Source: Caballeronia ptereochthonis (GTDB taxonomy: Bacteria > Pseudomonadota > Gammaproteobacteria > Burkholderiales > Burkholderiaceae). Taken from it: 64,000 nucleotides of DNA. The stretch is from NCBI RefSeq assembly GCF_001545075.1, contig NZ_FCOB02000020.1, positions 62,001 through 126,000 on the forward strand, read 5' to 3'. A program made the position numbers and the translations under genes. Positions 1-9,240 of this stretch are shown one piece after another (the first letter of the stretch is position 1; each line of letters begins with the position of its first letter). The notes under the pieces are model-generated. The model was not told where the DNA came from. It did not search any database and was given only the letters and a program-made list of their open reading frames with translations.

Positions 1-187
1 GCGGACTGAGGAAGGGAGGCGAGCCATGGATCCACAGCGCGCCATTCCCTGCGTCTGCGTGCGCGGAGAGATCGCCGCGCATGCAGACGGCAAGACGAAG
101 CGATTGCGTACAGAACGGCGCGCCGCCTGATGGACGGTCGCGTCTACGTTCCCAATTGATTCTGCAGCATACGGAGAGACGGAAAAC

Positions 188-937
188 ATGAAAGTGATGG
201 TGGCGGTCAAGCGCGTGCTCGACTACAACGTGACGCCGCGCGTGAAGCGCGACGGTTCGGGCCTCGACATCGTGAACGCGAAGATGTCGATGAATCCGTT
301 CGATGAGATCGCCGTGGAGGAAGCGGTGCGTCTGAAGGAAGCGGGTGTGGCGACGGAAGTGATCGCGGTGTCGTGCGGTGTCGCGCAGTGTCAGGAGACG
401 TTGCGCACGGCGCTGGCCATTGGTGCCGATCGCGCTGTGTTGGTCGAGACCTCGGAGGAGCTGCAGCCATTGGCCGTGGCAAAGCTGTTGAAGGCGCTGG
501 TCGATCAGGAGAAGCCGGAACTCATCATCCTCGGCAAGCAGGCCATCGACGACGATTCGAATCAGACCGGCCAGATGCTGGCTGCCTTGGCAGGTCTGCC
601 GCAGGCGACGTTCGCATCGAAGGTCGTGGTCGCGGATGGCAAGGCCACCGTGTCGCGCGAAGTCGATGGCGGCGCGGAAACGCTGTCGCTCAAGCTCCCC
701 GCCGTGGTCACGACCGACCTGCGCCTGAATGAGCCGCGCTACGTGACGCTGCCCAGCATCATGAAGGCGAAGAAGAAGCCGCTCGCCAGCATGAAGCCAT
801 CCGATCTCGGTGTGGATGTCGCACCGCGCCTCAAGCAGATCGACGTGAGGGAGCCATCCGCGCGTGGCGCGGGCGTGCGTGTGCCGGACGTCGCCGCGCT
901 TCTCGACAAGCTCAAGACGGAAGCCAAAGTGCTGTAA
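188..937 (+). CDS. etfB: Electron transfer flavoprotein, beta subunit
   Basis: EtfB pairs with EtfA to carry electrons from acyl-CoA dehydrogenases and related flavoenzymes to ETF:quinone oxidoreductase. The 249-residue length is normal for the family. The nucleotide-binding stretch GKQAIDDDSNQTGQ lies at about residues 116-129, and the family motif with REVDGG and LRLNEPRY follows. A purine-rich ribosome site (GGAGAG) sits just before the ATG. EtfA starts 14 bases downstream, so the two are co-transcribed. The 187 bases before it show no gene. The pair leads an aromatic-catabolism operon, which suggests a dedicated copy rather than the housekeeping one. No ETF:quinone oxidoreductase gene is in the window. 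Confidence 0.96.
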   Translation: MKVMVAVKRVLDYNVTPRVKRDGSGLDIVNAKMSMNPFDEIAVEEAVRLKEAGVATEVIAVSCGVAQCQETLRTALAIGADRAVLVETSEELQPLAVAKLLKALVDQEKPELIILGKQAIDDDSNQTGQMLAALAGLPQATFASKVVVADGKATVSREVDGGAETLSLKLPAVVTTDLRLNEPRYVTLPSIMKAKKKPLASMKPSDLGVDVAPRLKQIDVREPSARGAGVRVPDVAALLDKLKTEAKVL

Positions 938-951
938 AGGGGCGGAGACAA

Positions 952-1884
952 ATGACGACTTTAGTGATTGCGGAACACGACAATGCGTCGATCAAGGCAG
1001 CGACGCTGAATACGATTGCGGCGGCCGCGAAGATCGGCGGCGATGTACATGTGCTGGTGGCGGGTTCGAACGCGCAAGGCGCGGCGGATCAGGCGGCGAA
1101 GATTGCGGGCGTCTCGAAAGTGCTGCTGGCCGATGCGCCGCAACTCGAAGCGGGCCTCGCGGAAAATATCGAAGGCACGGTGCTGAATATCGCGAAGGAC
1201 TATTCGCACATTCTGGCTCCGGCCACGGCTTACGGCAAGAACATCGCGCCGCGCATCGCCGCGCATCTGGATGTCGCGCAAATCAGCGACATCACCGCAG
1301 TCGACAGCGCGGACACGTTCGAACGCCCGATCTACGCAGGCAACGCCATCGCGACGGTTCAATCGAGCGATCCGATCAAGGTCATCACGGTGCGCGCGAC
1401 GGGCTTCGATCCGGTCGCGGCCGAAGGCGGCAGCGCGCCAATCGAGAAGATCGAAGCCGCAGCCGACGCGGGCATCTCGCAGTTCGTGAGCCGCGAAGTG
1501 ACGAAGCTCGATCGTCCGGAGTTGACGAGCGCGAACATCATCGTGTCGGGTGGCCGTGGTCTGGGCAGCGGCGAGAACTACACGAAGACGCTGGAGCCGC
1601 TGGCCGACAAGCTGGGCGCGGCGCTGGGCGCATCGCGCGCGGCGGTCGACGCGGGCTACGTACCGAACGATTATCAAGTGGGCCAGACCGGCAAGATCGT
1701 CGCGCCGCAGTTGTACGTGGCAGTCGGCATCTCCGGTGCGATCCAGCACCTGGCCGGCATGAAAGACTCGAAGGTGATCGTCGCGATCAACAAGGACCCG
1801 GAAGCGCCGATCTTCAGCGTGGCCGATTACGGTCTCGTCGGCGATCTGTTCGCGCTCGTGCCCGATCTCGTCAACCAGCTCTAG
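952..1884 (+). CDS. etfA: Electron transfer flavoprotein, alpha subunit
   Basis: EtfA holds the FAD of the ETF heterodimer. At 310 residues it is full length. The C-terminal FAD domain is clear: SGGRGLGSGENY at about 199-210, QVGQTGK at 242-248, then VGISGAIQH and the AINKDPEAPIF segment. It follows etfB by 14 bases and precedes the dioxygenase-like gene by 19 bases. Its likely partner in the neighbourhood is the acyl-CoA dehydrogenase at 15864-17006. The family call is certain; the dedicated partnership is inferred from position. Confidence 0.96.
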   Translation: MTTLVIAEHDNASIKAATLNTIAAAAKIGGDVHVLVAGSNAQGAADQAAKIAGVSKVLLADAPQLEAGLAENIEGTVLNIAKDYSHILAPATAYGKNIAPRIAAHLDVAQISDITAVDSADTFERPIYAGNAIATVQSSDPIKVITVRATGFDPVAAEGGSAPIEKIEAAADAGISQFVSREVTKLDRPELTSANIIVSGGRGLGSGENYTKTLEPLADKLGAALGASRAAVDAGYVPNDYQVGQTGKIVAPQLYVAVGISGAIQHLAGMKDSKVIVAINKDPEAPIFSVADYGLVGDLFALVPDLVNQL

Positions 1885-1903
1885 ACCACACCGGAGAACC
1901 GCC

Positions 1904-2962
1904 ATGACCGAAGCCGTCATGACCGACTCGGCGCAACGCGCGGCGATCGCCGACGAACTCGACCAGCACAACTGCCGCGTCGCGCAGCCGACCGACGGCC
2001 CGCTTTTCACGCGCACGCCGCAATCGGCGATGCAGGCCGCGCACTGGAAGGCGCGCGACCTCGAACGCCTGCTCGACAAGATCGGCGCGAACCTTAAGCT
2101 CGAGGCGGGCGGCCAGCGGCGCACGCTGCGGCTCGCCAATCGCGGGCTGCCGTTCGGCACCACGCCCACGTTCTGGGCATCGATTCAGGTGATCCTGCCG
2201 GGCGAAATCGCCACCGCGCATCGTCATACCGCGAGCGCGCTGCGCTTCATCATGAAGGGCCGCGGCGCGGACACCATCGTCGACGGCGAGCGCTACGAGA
2301 TGAATGAAGGCGATCTCGTGCTCACGCCTTCGTGGACGTGGCACGACCACGAGCACAAGGGCGACGAGCCGATGATCTGGCTCGACGTGCTCGACATCTC
2401 GCTCGTGCGCTCGATGCACGCGACGTTTTTTGAAGGCTCGGAAGCGCCGCGCCAGCCGCTCGCGCCCCTGCCGGACCGTTCGTACCGCATGTACGGCAGC
2501 GGCATCATGAAGCCCCTTGCCGATACGCCGGTGCCCGACATCAATCCGTTGCTCGTCTACACGGCCGAGCGCTCGCAGGAAGCCTTGCGTCTCGCGAGCG
2601 CATTGCCGCCCGACCCCTACGATGACACCGCGCTCGAATATCTGAATCCGCTGACGGGCGGCCCGGCCATGCCGACCATCGGCACGGTGCTGCAGTCGCT
2701 GCGCCCCGGCGTGCATACGAAGGCGCATCGGCACACCGGCAGCGTCGTGTATTACGTGATGCGCGGCATGGGCACGACCATCGTCGACGGCGCGCATTTC
2801 GACTGGGGCGCGGGCGACTTCATGGCGATACCGCCGTGGGCGGTCCACGAGCACATCAACCGGTCCGCCGACACACCGGCGATGCTCTTCCAGGTCAACG
2901 ACATTCCCGCGCTGAAGAAGCTCGGGTTGTATCGCGAAGAGCCGGCCGACGCGCAAATCTGA
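1904..2962 (+). CDS. Gentisate 1,2-dioxygenase-like bicupin ring-cleavage enzyme
   Basis: This 352-residue protein has two cupin domains, the architecture of gentisate, salicylate and 1-hydroxy-2-naphthoate 1,2-dioxygenases, which open aromatic rings using Fe(II) and O2. The first cupin has the AHRH pair at about H106 and H108 plus WHDHEH near 146-151. The second has another KAHRH at about H275 and H277. Both sets look intact; in characterised members usually one set binds iron. The start at 1904 follows a GGAGA site; an in-frame ATG at 1919 is an alternative. It sits between etfA and a FAD monooxygenase, which fits a hydroxylate-then-cleave sequence. The exact substrate (gentisate or a relative) is not settled. 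Confidence 0.85.
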   Translation: MTEAVMTDSAQRAAIADELDQHNCRVAQPTDGPLFTRTPQSAMQAAHWKARDLERLLDKIGANLKLEAGGQRRTLRLANRGLPFGTTPTFWASIQVILPGEIATAHRHTASALRFIMKGRGADTIVDGERYEMNEGDLVLTPSWTWHDHEHKGDEPMIWLDVLDISLVRSMHATFFEGSEAPRQPLAPLPDRSYRMYGSGIMKPLADTPVPDINPLLVYTAERSQEALRLASALPPDPYDDTALEYLNPLTGGPAMPTIGTVLQSLRPGVHTKAHRHTGSVVYYVMRGMGTTIVDGAHFDWGAGDFMAIPPWAVHEHINRSADTPAMLFQVNDIPALKKLGLYREEPADAQI

Positions 2963-3002
2963 ACGAAGCGGCGCGAGACGCGCCAACATGGGGAGAATGG
3001 AG

Positions 3003-4667
3003 ATGCAAACACCGGTATTGATCGTGGGCGCGGGACCGATCGGCCTCGCGCTCGCAGGCGACCTCGGCTATCGCGGCGTGCCCTGCATGCTGATCGAGCG
3101 CAGCGACGGCCAGGTCATCCAGCCGAAGATGGACATGGTGGGCGTGCGCACGATGGAATATTGCCGCCGCTGGGGCATCGTGCCGTGGGTTCACGAAGCG
3201 GGCTATAACCGCGACTATCCGCAGGATTGCGCGTGGGTGACGAGCCTGACCGGCTATGAGTTCGGACGCGAAGCGTTCGCGAGCCCGAAGGACGAGAAGT
3301 GCCCGCCGCAGAGCCCGCAAAAACGCGAGCGCTGCCCGCAGAATTTCTTCGATCCGGTGCTGCGGCGCTTCGCGGAGCGCTCGTCGCTCGCGACCATCGT
3401 CTATCACACGGAGCTCGCGGGTTTCACCGAAACGGAGCACGGCGTCACGGTCCGCCTGCGCGACGTGCTGAGCGGCGAGGAGCGCACGGTCGACGCGCAG
3501 TATCTCGTGGGCTCGGACGGCGGCGCGAGCGCGGTGCGTCAGGCACTCGGCATCGCGATGACCGGCGAAGCGACGCTCACCTACACGACCAATGTCGTGT
3601 TCCGCTGCAAGGACCTCGAAGCGCTGCACGACAAGAAGCGCGCGTACCGATACATCTTCATCGGCCCGGAAGGCACGTGGGCGACGCTCGTCGCGATCAA
3701 CGGGCGCGACCAGTGGCGCTTCTCGCTCGTCGGCGACGCCACGCGCCAGACACACGACGAGGCCTACATGCGCCGCGCGATCGTGCGCGCGGTCGGCCGT
3801 GAATTCGACTTCGAGATTCTCTCGATGCTGCCGTGGGTGCGGCGCCAGCTCGTCGCGGATCGCTATGGCACGAAGCGCGTTTTCATTGCGGGCGATGCGG
3901 CGCACCTGACATCCCCGACCGGCGGCTTCGGCATGAACACGGGCATTCAGGACGCGGTGAATCTTTCGTGGAAGCTCGCCGCCGTGCTGCAAGGCTGGGG
4001 CGGCGAGCATCTCCTCGGAACATATGAGACGGAGCAGCGCCCGGTGGCCATCCGCAATGTCGCGGAAGCGACCGGCAATCTGAAGCGCATGCTCTCGCCG
4101 CGCGTGATGTCGCCGTCGGCGGCGATCTTCGACGAAGGCCCCGAGGCCGATGCGGCGCGCATCGAATTCGGCAACGCGTACACCGAGCTGATGAAGCGCG
4201 AATGGTTCTCCATCGGCATTCACCTCGGCTACATGTACGAAGGCTCGCCGATCATCGTGCCAGACGGCACGCCGCAGCCGCCGGACGAAGTGTCGAGCTA
4301 TGTGCAGACGGCGCGGCCCGGATCGCGCGCGCCGCACGTCTGGCTCGAAGAAGGCCGCTCGACGCTCGATCTGTTCGGCCAGTCGTTCGTGCTGATGTGC
4401 TTCGGCGAGGATCGCGCGGGCGTCGATACGCTTGCCGATGCCGCCCGCGCGGTCGGCATGCCGTTCGAGATCGCGCACATCGACCACGCCGAAGCGCGCG
4501 CGCTCTACGAACGCGCCTTCGTCCTGGTGCGCCCCGATGGCCAGGTGGCATGGCGCGGCGACGCGTTGCCCGAGGATGCGCGCGCGCTCATCGACACTGT
4601 GCGCGGCGCGGTGGCGCGCGAAGCCGCCGGCGAACCGAGCGGTCAGGAAGCGCAGAGCGAAGCTTGA
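3003..4667 (+). CDS. FAD-dependent aromatic monooxygenase (MhpA/PheA/TfdB type)
   Basis: A class A flavoprotein hydroxylase of about 554 residues that would use NAD(P)H and O2 to hydroxylate a phenolic or aromatic acid. Visible motifs are the N-terminal Rossmann VGAGPIGLALAGDLG (from about residue 8) and the second FAD motif IAGDAAHLTSPTGGFGMN near 294-311. The C-terminal thioredoxin-like domain ends in the typical LVRPDGQVAWRG. Three in-frame ATGs lie close together (2988, 2997, 3003). The GGGGAGA site at 2990-2996 is correctly spaced only for 3003, which is chosen here. It is a close paralogue of the protein at 14109-15782. It closes the etfBA operon; a strong hairpin follows. Confidence 0.88.
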   Translation: MQTPVLIVGAGPIGLALAGDLGYRGVPCMLIERSDGQVIQPKMDMVGVRTMEYCRRWGIVPWVHEAGYNRDYPQDCAWVTSLTGYEFGREAFASPKDEKCPPQSPQKRERCPQNFFDPVLRRFAERSSLATIVYHTELAGFTETEHGVTVRLRDVLSGEERTVDAQYLVGSDGGASAVRQALGIAMTGEATLTYTTNVVFRCKDLEALHDKKRAYRYIFIGPEGTWATLVAINGRDQWRFSLVGDATRQTHDEAYMRRAIVRAVGREFDFEILSMLPWVRRQLVADRYGTKRVFIAGDAAHLTSPTGGFGMNTGIQDAVNLSWKLAAVLQGWGGEHLLGTYETEQRPVAIRNVAEATGNLKRMLSPRVMSPSAAIFDEGPEADAARIEFGNAYTELMKREWFSIGIHLGYMYEGSPIIVPDGTPQPPDEVSSYVQTARPGSRAPHVWLEEGRSTLDLFGQSFVLMCFGEDRAGVDTLADAARAVGMPFEIAHIDHAEARALYERAFVLVRPDGQVAWRGDALPEDARALIDTVRGAVAREAAGEPSGQEAQSEA

Positions 4668-4677
4668 GGAAGTGAAA

Positions 4678-4710
4678 CGTCGTCGCGCCGCATGGCGCGG
4701 CGCGACGACG
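4678..4710. terminator. Bidirectional hairpin between convergent operons
   Basis: A perfect 13-bp inverted repeat (CGTCGTCGCGCCG at 4678-4690 and its complement at 4698-4710) with a 7-base loop. It lies between the stop of the forward operon (4667) and the stop of the reverse operon (4736). There is only a weak T-rich tail on either side. Position and stem strength support a shared terminator. Confidence 0.65.
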
Positions 4711-4735
4711 AAATACGACGCAAAGGGAAAACGTC

Positions 4736-5638
4736 TCAGCGCGCCGGATGGCATTCCAGAAAAGGCAGGATCGCACCGTTGAAGGCCTCGTTGCGATCGC
4801 CCGCGATCATGTGCCCAGCCCCGGCGACATGACCGATCTCCAGTTGCGGCAAGGCGGCACGCAATTCCGCGATGCCTTTGCCGTTCACGACATCGCTTTC
4901 CTCGCCGACGACGAGCATCGACGGGATCGTCACGCCGCGGCACATCGTGAGCAGGCGAGCCGCGTGACGATCGCGCGCATCGTCGTTGCGCTCCCTGAAG
5001 AAGCGCGGATCCCAGTGCCAGTGCAGGCGGCCGTCCTCGCGCAGGCGCAGGTTCTTCATCAGCCCGCGCGGGTTCTTCGGGCGCGGCCGGTGCGGGTTGT
5101 AGGCGGCGACCGCATCGGCCGCTTCCTCGACGTTCGCGAAGCCGTCGCGATGCCCGTGCAGGAAATCGTGCACGCGCTTCAGGCCGCGCGGATCGACACG
5201 CGGCGCGATATCCACGAGCACCACCGCGCGGGCGCGCGCTTCGTCCGTCCGGGCGATCGCGTGCAGCGCGGTCATGCCGCCCATCGACGCGCCGATCATC
5301 GCGGGCACGCAGCCCATGTGCCGAACGATTGCGTCCAGATCGTCCGCGAGTCGTTCGTACGAGTAGTCCGGCTTCGGCGACCAGTCGCTGTCGCCGTGGC
5401 CGCGCGCGTCGTAGGCGAGGGCGTGATAGCCGAGCGCGCCGAGCGTGGCCACGCTGCCGCGCCACGAATGGCGCGTTTGGCCGGCGCCGTGCAGCAGAAT
5501 CACGCCGGGCCGGCCGCGCTCGCCCGCGACGCTCGCCGCGAGCGTGACGCCGTCGCCTGCCTCGATGCGCTCTTCGTAGAGCGGCACGTGCGCCGGCGGC
5601 GCCGAAGCGTCGGCGCGCACCGCGGTTGCGCGCGTCAC
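4736..5638 (-). CDS. Alpha/beta-fold hydrolase
   Basis: A 300-residue alpha/beta hydrolase that probably cleaves an ester, lactone or C-C bond in the pathway. The oxyanion region LLHGAG is at about 48-53, the nucleophile elbow GASMGG puts Ser at about 118, the acid is in VVGEESDV, and the histidine is in GAGHMIAGD near 277. The open frame extends much further upstream, but the likely start is GTG at 5638, which overlaps the stop of the upstream fumarylacetoacetate-hydrolase-family gene as GTGA. Last gene of the reverse operon. Substrate unknown. Confidence 0.85.
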   Translation of the reverse strand: MTRATAVRADASAPPAHVPLYEERIEAGDGVTLAASVAGERGRPGVILLHGAGQTRHSWRGSVATLGALGYHALAYDARGHGDSDWSPKPDYSYERLADDLDAIVRHMGCVPAMIGASMGGMTALHAIARTDEARARAVVLVDIAPRVDPRGLKRVHDFLHGHRDGFANVEEAADAVAAYNPHRPRPKNPRGLMKNLRLREDGRLHWHWDPRFFRERNDDARDRHAARLLTMCRGVTIPSMLVVGEESDVVNGKGIAELRAALPQLEIGHVAGAGHMIAGDRNEAFNGAILPFLECHPAR

Positions 5639-6552
5639 GATGCGGTGACGGCGGCCGGGTCCGGCGCCGTGCGCGACTTGTCCCACACCGGATGGCCGCC
5701 GTTCTCGCCCTGCACGACATCGAGCGTCATCGAGCCGACATGCGCGATCTCGATCACGACCTCGTCGCCGTGCACGATCGGCCCCACGCCCGCCGGCGTT
5801 CCCGACGCGATGATGTCGCCCGGATAGAGCGTCATCACCGCCGAGGCCATGCGGATCATCTCGGGAATGTCGACGATCAGATCCCGCGTGCTCGCGTGCT
5901 GGCGCAGTTCGCCGTTGACCGAGAGCCTGAGGTCGATGGCCTCGTGATCGGGCACTTCGTCGGCCGTCACGAGCCACGGGCCGACCGGGCAGAACGTGTC
6001 GTAGGACTTGCGCATCACGCGCTCTTCCTTGCCGCGCACCACGACGTCGATGAGGCAGGCATAGCCGAACACGTGTTCGAGCGCGCGCTCGCGGCTGATC
6101 TGCCGTCCGCCCTTGCCGATGATCACGGCGAGCTCGCACTCGTGATGAATCTGCCGCCCCGGGATGTCGGGGAGCACGATCGGATCACGGGGACCGCTCA
6201 GGCTCGAATTGGCCTTGAGGAAGAAGCCCTGGCCGTCCGCCTTGAACGGCGAGATGAGGCCGGTGCCTGCTTTCATTTCCTCCACATGCGCGTGATAGTT
6301 GGCGGGAAACGCGATCACCTTGTTCGGCCACGCGATGGGCGTTTCCAGATGCACGTCGGCGAGCGGCCGGCGCGGCCCGCTGCGCGCGCGCTCGGCGAGT
6401 TGCGCGCGCAATTCGGGAAAGCGCCCGATCAGATGCAGCATGCCGACGGGCGGCCACGCGCCGGGCATGGCGCTCACCGCGTCGGTGACGTCGACGATAT
6501 CGGCGCCGTCCACGATGCCGATGCGCCCGCCGTCGAAGCTTGCGAGTTTCAT
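5635..6552 (-). CDS. Fumarylacetoacetate hydrolase-family protein
   Basis: A 305-residue protein with the FAH C-terminal fold, which includes fumarylpyruvate hydrolases, 2-keto-4-pentenoate hydratases and acylpyruvases. The metal-binding set is visible: HHECE gives Glu at about 138 and 140, and YACLIDV gives Asp at about 169. The late SGTPAGVGP loop is also typical. Next to a gentisate-dioxygenase-like gene, fumarylpyruvate or maleylpyruvate hydrolysis is a natural guess, but no maleylpyruvate isomerase is present, so the product name is kept general. It starts 31 bases after the CoA-transferase stop and overlaps the downstream hydrolase by 4 bases. Confidence 0.88.
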   Translation of the reverse strand: MKLASFDGGRIGIVDGADIVDVTDAVSAMPGAWPPVGMLHLIGRFPELRAQLAERARSGPRRPLADVHLETPIAWPNKVIAFPANYHAHVEEMKAGTGLISPFKADGQGFFLKANSSLSGPRDPIVLPDIPGRQIHHECELAVIIGKGGRQISRERALEHVFGYACLIDVVVRGKEERVMRKSYDTFCPVGPWLVTADEVPDHEAIDLRLSVNGELRQHASTRDLIVDIPEMIRMASAVMTLYPGDIIASGTPAGVGPIVHGDEVVIEIAHVGSMTLDVVQGENGGHPVWDKSRTAPDPAAVTAS

Positions 6553-6583
6553 GATGATGTGTCCTGTGTCGTGGTGAAAGGGA

Positions 6584-7720
6584 TCAAAGGGCGCCGATTT
6601 CGCGGTCGTGCTCGCCGATCGCGGGCGGTCCGAAGCGCGCGGCGAAGCGCCGGTCGTCGAAAGTGGCGGGGTAGCGCGCGGTGCGGATCGGACCCACCGG
6701 CGACGCGACGTACTCGAACACGCCGTTGTGGCTCACTTGCGCGTCGTTCAGGTAATCGTCGAGCGAGAACACGGGCGCGGCGGGCACGTCGAGACTCTCG
6801 AAGCGCTCGAGCCAGAATGCGGTGTTGCGAGTCTTCACGACTTCGCCCACGCGCCGGAAAAATTCTTCGGCCATCGCGACGGGATCGCGCATCTGCTTGA
6901 ATTCCTCCTTCCATTCGGGGCGCTCGATCGCGTTGAGCGTCTTCGACATCTGTGCGCCGTTTGCGGGCGAGATCACGACGTGACCGTCGGACGTCTCCAG
7001 CACCTGGGACGCGGGCGGCTTCCACGCCGACGTATCGCCCTCGAACGTGCGGTGCTGATACATGTCGGGAAAGTTGAAATAGCCCATCACGTCGAGCATC
7101 GGCAGCTTCACGTGCGCGCCGCGGCCGGTCTTTTCGCGCTCGAGGAGCGCCGCGAGAATGGCTTGCGCGCCGAACACGCCGGTCACCTTGTCGACCATGT
7201 TGAAGGGCGTCACCGCGGGCTTGCCGTTGCGGCCTTCGGCGGCGACGATGCCCGTGCGCCCCTGGATCAGCGAATCGAAGGCGGGCGCGTTGGCGAGCGC
7301 GCCGGTGTCGCCGAAACCGTTGATCGACAGGCGGACGAGGCGCGGATTCAGCTCGGCGAGCACGTCCTGGCCCAAGCCGAGCGACGCGGCCACGCGCGGC
7401 CGCCAGTTCTCCACCAGCACGTCCGCGCCGGCGAGGAGCCCCTTCAGGCGCGCGACGCCTTCCGCGGTCTTCAGGTCGATCACGACACTGCGCTTGCCGC
7501 GATTGGCATTGGTCCACGACGCGCCGAAGCCGTCGCGGTTGTGGCCGAACTTGCGAAAGCCGTCGCCGCCCGGCGGCTCGACCTTGATGACATCGGCGCC
7601 GAGATCGGACAGCATCATCGCGGCGAACGGGCCGGTGAGAAAGCTCGACGTCTCGACGATGACCACGCCGTCGAGCGGGCGCCTGACGGCGTCTTCGGCG
7701 CGGGGTTGGGTTTCAGGCAT
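6584..7720 (-). CDS. Family III CoA-transferase (CaiB/BaiF type)
   Basis: Class III CoA-transferases move CoA between carboxylic acids through an enzyme-bound aspartyl-CoA anhydride. At 378 residues it is full length. The N-terminal GPFAAMMLSDLGADVIKVEPP and the NRGKRSVVIDLK motif are present, and the catalytic Asp is in PMLDVMGYF (about D210). It heads the reverse operon and is closely related to the CoA-transferase at 28256-29374 (shared LIQGRTG and YFNFPDM). Its promoter region carries the conserved motif at 7777-7796. It probably activates the pathway acid, with succinyl-CoA or a product acid as partner. Confidence 0.92.
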   Translation of the reverse strand: MPETQPRAEDAVRRPLDGVVIVETSSFLTGPFAAMMLSDLGADVIKVEPPGGDGFRKFGHNRDGFGASWTNANRGKRSVVIDLKTAEGVARLKGLLAGADVLVENWRPRVAASLGLGQDVLAELNPRLVRLSINGFGDTGALANAPAFDSLIQGRTGIVAAEGRNGKPAVTPFNMVDKVTGVFGAQAILAALLEREKTGRGAHVKLPMLDVMGYFNFPDMYQHRTFEGDTSAWKPPASQVLETSDGHVVISPANGAQMSKTLNAIERPEWKEEFKQMRDPVAMAEEFFRRVGEVVKTRNTAFWLERFESLDVPAAPVFSLDDYLNDAQVSHNGVFEYVASPVGPIRTARYPATFDDRRFAARFGPPAIGEHDREIGAL

Positions 7721-7776
7721 CTGACATCTCCGGATCGGGCGCGAATCGATGGAGCCTTATCGTGCTCGCGCCTTTT

Positions 7777-7796
7777 TTCATTGGATCAACCTTTGA
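7777..7796 (-). promoter_or_regulatory. Putative operator, copy 1 of a three-site motif
   Basis: On the plus strand this reads CATTGGATCAACCTTT at its core (7779-7794). It matches 14 of 16 bases of the identical copies at 9242-9257 and 10559-10574. It lies about 58 bases upstream of the CoA-transferase start and is an imperfect inverted repeat (TTGG...ACC), the general look of a FadR-subfamily GntR site. No such regulator is in the window. Confidence 0.6.
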
Positions 7797-7853
7797 CACT
7801 ACAATGCTATGTTGAGCGGGTCACGACGCGATGTCAAGCGCGCCTCGTGCAAG

Positions 7854-7881
7854 AAAAAACGGCCGGCATGTTTGCCGGCCG
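7854..7881 (-). terminator. Rho-independent terminator of the porin gene
   Basis: Read on the minus strand, a 9-bp GC-rich stem (CGGCCGGCA/TGCCGGCCG, 7860-7868 and 7873-7881) with a 4-base loop is followed at once by six T residues (7859-7854). It begins 36 bases after the porin stop codon. Confidence 0.92.
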
Positions 7882-7916
7882 CCGTGCGCCTGATTGCGTG
7901 GCGAAGCCTCGCGCGG

Positions 7917-9149
7917 TCAGAACTTGTGCCGGATGCCGATGCGCGCGACCACCTGGCTTTGCGTGTTGGCAGGCGTCAGCGTGACGAGATAGGGCACCGA
8001 CGGCTGATTTGTCGAGTCCACACCCGAGCCCTTCATGTAGGCGCCCGCGAGGTAGACGTCCGTGCGCTTCGAAAGGAAGTAGTCGAGCGAAGCGTTGATG
8101 GTCTGATAGGCCGCGCTGTCCTTGCCGTTCACCGCGCCGCCGCGCAGATAGTTGTAAGACGCGCCCGCGACGAGCGCCGGCGTGATGTAGTAGGCCGTGT
8201 AGATGTTGTAGTTGTTGAACGCGGCGTTGCCGGTGTAGCCGAACGGGTTGGTGAGCGAGAGCGTTCCCGACGCCGGATCGTTGAGATTCTGAAAGCGGAT
8301 GTTCGAATAGCCCAGGCCGAGAATGAACGCGCCGAGCGTGTACTGCGCGGCCGACGCCACGATCTGCATCTTGCCCGCCGACGCATAGCCCCCGTAGATC
8401 GGGTTGACCTGCACGCCGCTCGTCGCGCCGAGATTGTTGGCGGTGGTCGAGCCCGTCGAGTTGTTGCCGTAGAACGACTGGTTCGGGTTGTTGATGTGCA
8501 TGTAGCCGGCGGCGACGCTCAACGGACCCGAATCGAAGCGCGCGCCCACCGACCAGATACTGTTGCGGCCGAACGATCCCGCCGCGCCGCCGAAGCTGTA
8601 AAGGCCCGTGAGCGTGACGCCCGCGAACTTGGGGCTCGTGTACTTGATGGAGTTGTTGATGCGTTGCGAGTCCGCCACGTTGTCGATGTCGCCCGGATGG
8701 TCCGCGAATGCGCCGCCCGCATAGCTGCCCGCCTGCATCGGGCCGATCACGTCGACGATCGAATCGTACTGGCGGCCGAGCGAGACGCTGCCCCAGTTCG
8801 GCGAAGTCAGGCCGATATAGGCCTGGCGCCCGAAGAACGTGCCGCCTTGCTGCAAGCGGCCCGTCCCGACGTCGAAGCCGCTTTCGACCACGAAGATGGC
8901 CTTGTAGCCGTTGCCCAGATCTTCCGTGCCGCGCAAGCCCCAGCGCGATGCCTGCGCGAGTCCGGTGGTCATCGACCAGACCGGGCCGCCCGTGCGCCCG
9001 TTCGGCGCGCCCGCCTTGGCCGTCTGCGAGTTGTTGACATAGTTGATGCCTTCGTCGAGCAGGCCATAGAGCGTGACGCTGCTCTGAGCCCATGCGCCGC
9101 CTGCGGCCGTCAGCGCGAGCGCGCCGAACAAGGGTTTCGCAAAGTTCAA
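7917..9149 (-). CDS. Gram-negative trimeric porin (OmpC/Omp38-like)
   Basis: A 410-residue outer-membrane general porin of the beta-proteobacterial type. An N-terminal signal peptide (about residues 1-21, ending AWAQ) is followed by SSVTLYGLLDEGI, the usual first strand of Burkholderia porins. The protein ends in VARIGIRHKF, with the terminal Phe needed for assembly in the outer membrane. It has its own terminator downstream and a copy of the shared promoter motif upstream, so it is probably induced with the neighbouring catabolic genes to let the substrate in. Confidence 0.95.
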   Translation of the reverse strand: MNFAKPLFGALALTAAGGAWAQSSVTLYGLLDEGINYVNNSQTAKAGAPNGRTGGPVWSMTTGLAQASRWGLRGTEDLGNGYKAIFVVESGFDVGTGRLQQGGTFFGRQAYIGLTSPNWGSVSLGRQYDSIVDVIGPMQAGSYAGGAFADHPGDIDNVADSQRINNSIKYTSPKFAGVTLTGLYSFGGAAGSFGRNSIWSVGARFDSGPLSVAAGYMHINNPNQSFYGNNSTGSTTANNLGATSGVQVNPIYGGYASAGKMQIVASAAQYTLGAFILGLGYSNIRFQNLNDPASGTLSLTNPFGYTGNAAFNNYNIYTAYYITPALVAGASYNYLRGGAVNGKDSAAYQTINASLDYFLSKRTDVYLAGAYMKGSGVDSTNQPSVPYLVTLTPANTQSQVVARIGIRHKF

Positions 9150-9240
9150 TTTCGTCTCCTGGATGTGTAGTTATTTAGTCAAACCTGGAAGCCTGCCAGA
9201 CGTTCCTTGTCCGCCCGGATTCATTTTTTCATTGCATTTA

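Noticed and set aside
2895..5720. Very long minus-strand open frame (941 codons) opposite the FAD monooxygenase
   Set aside because: It is antisense to a clear monooxygenase, is Arg/His-rich, has no recognisable domain and arises from GC-rich codon bias.
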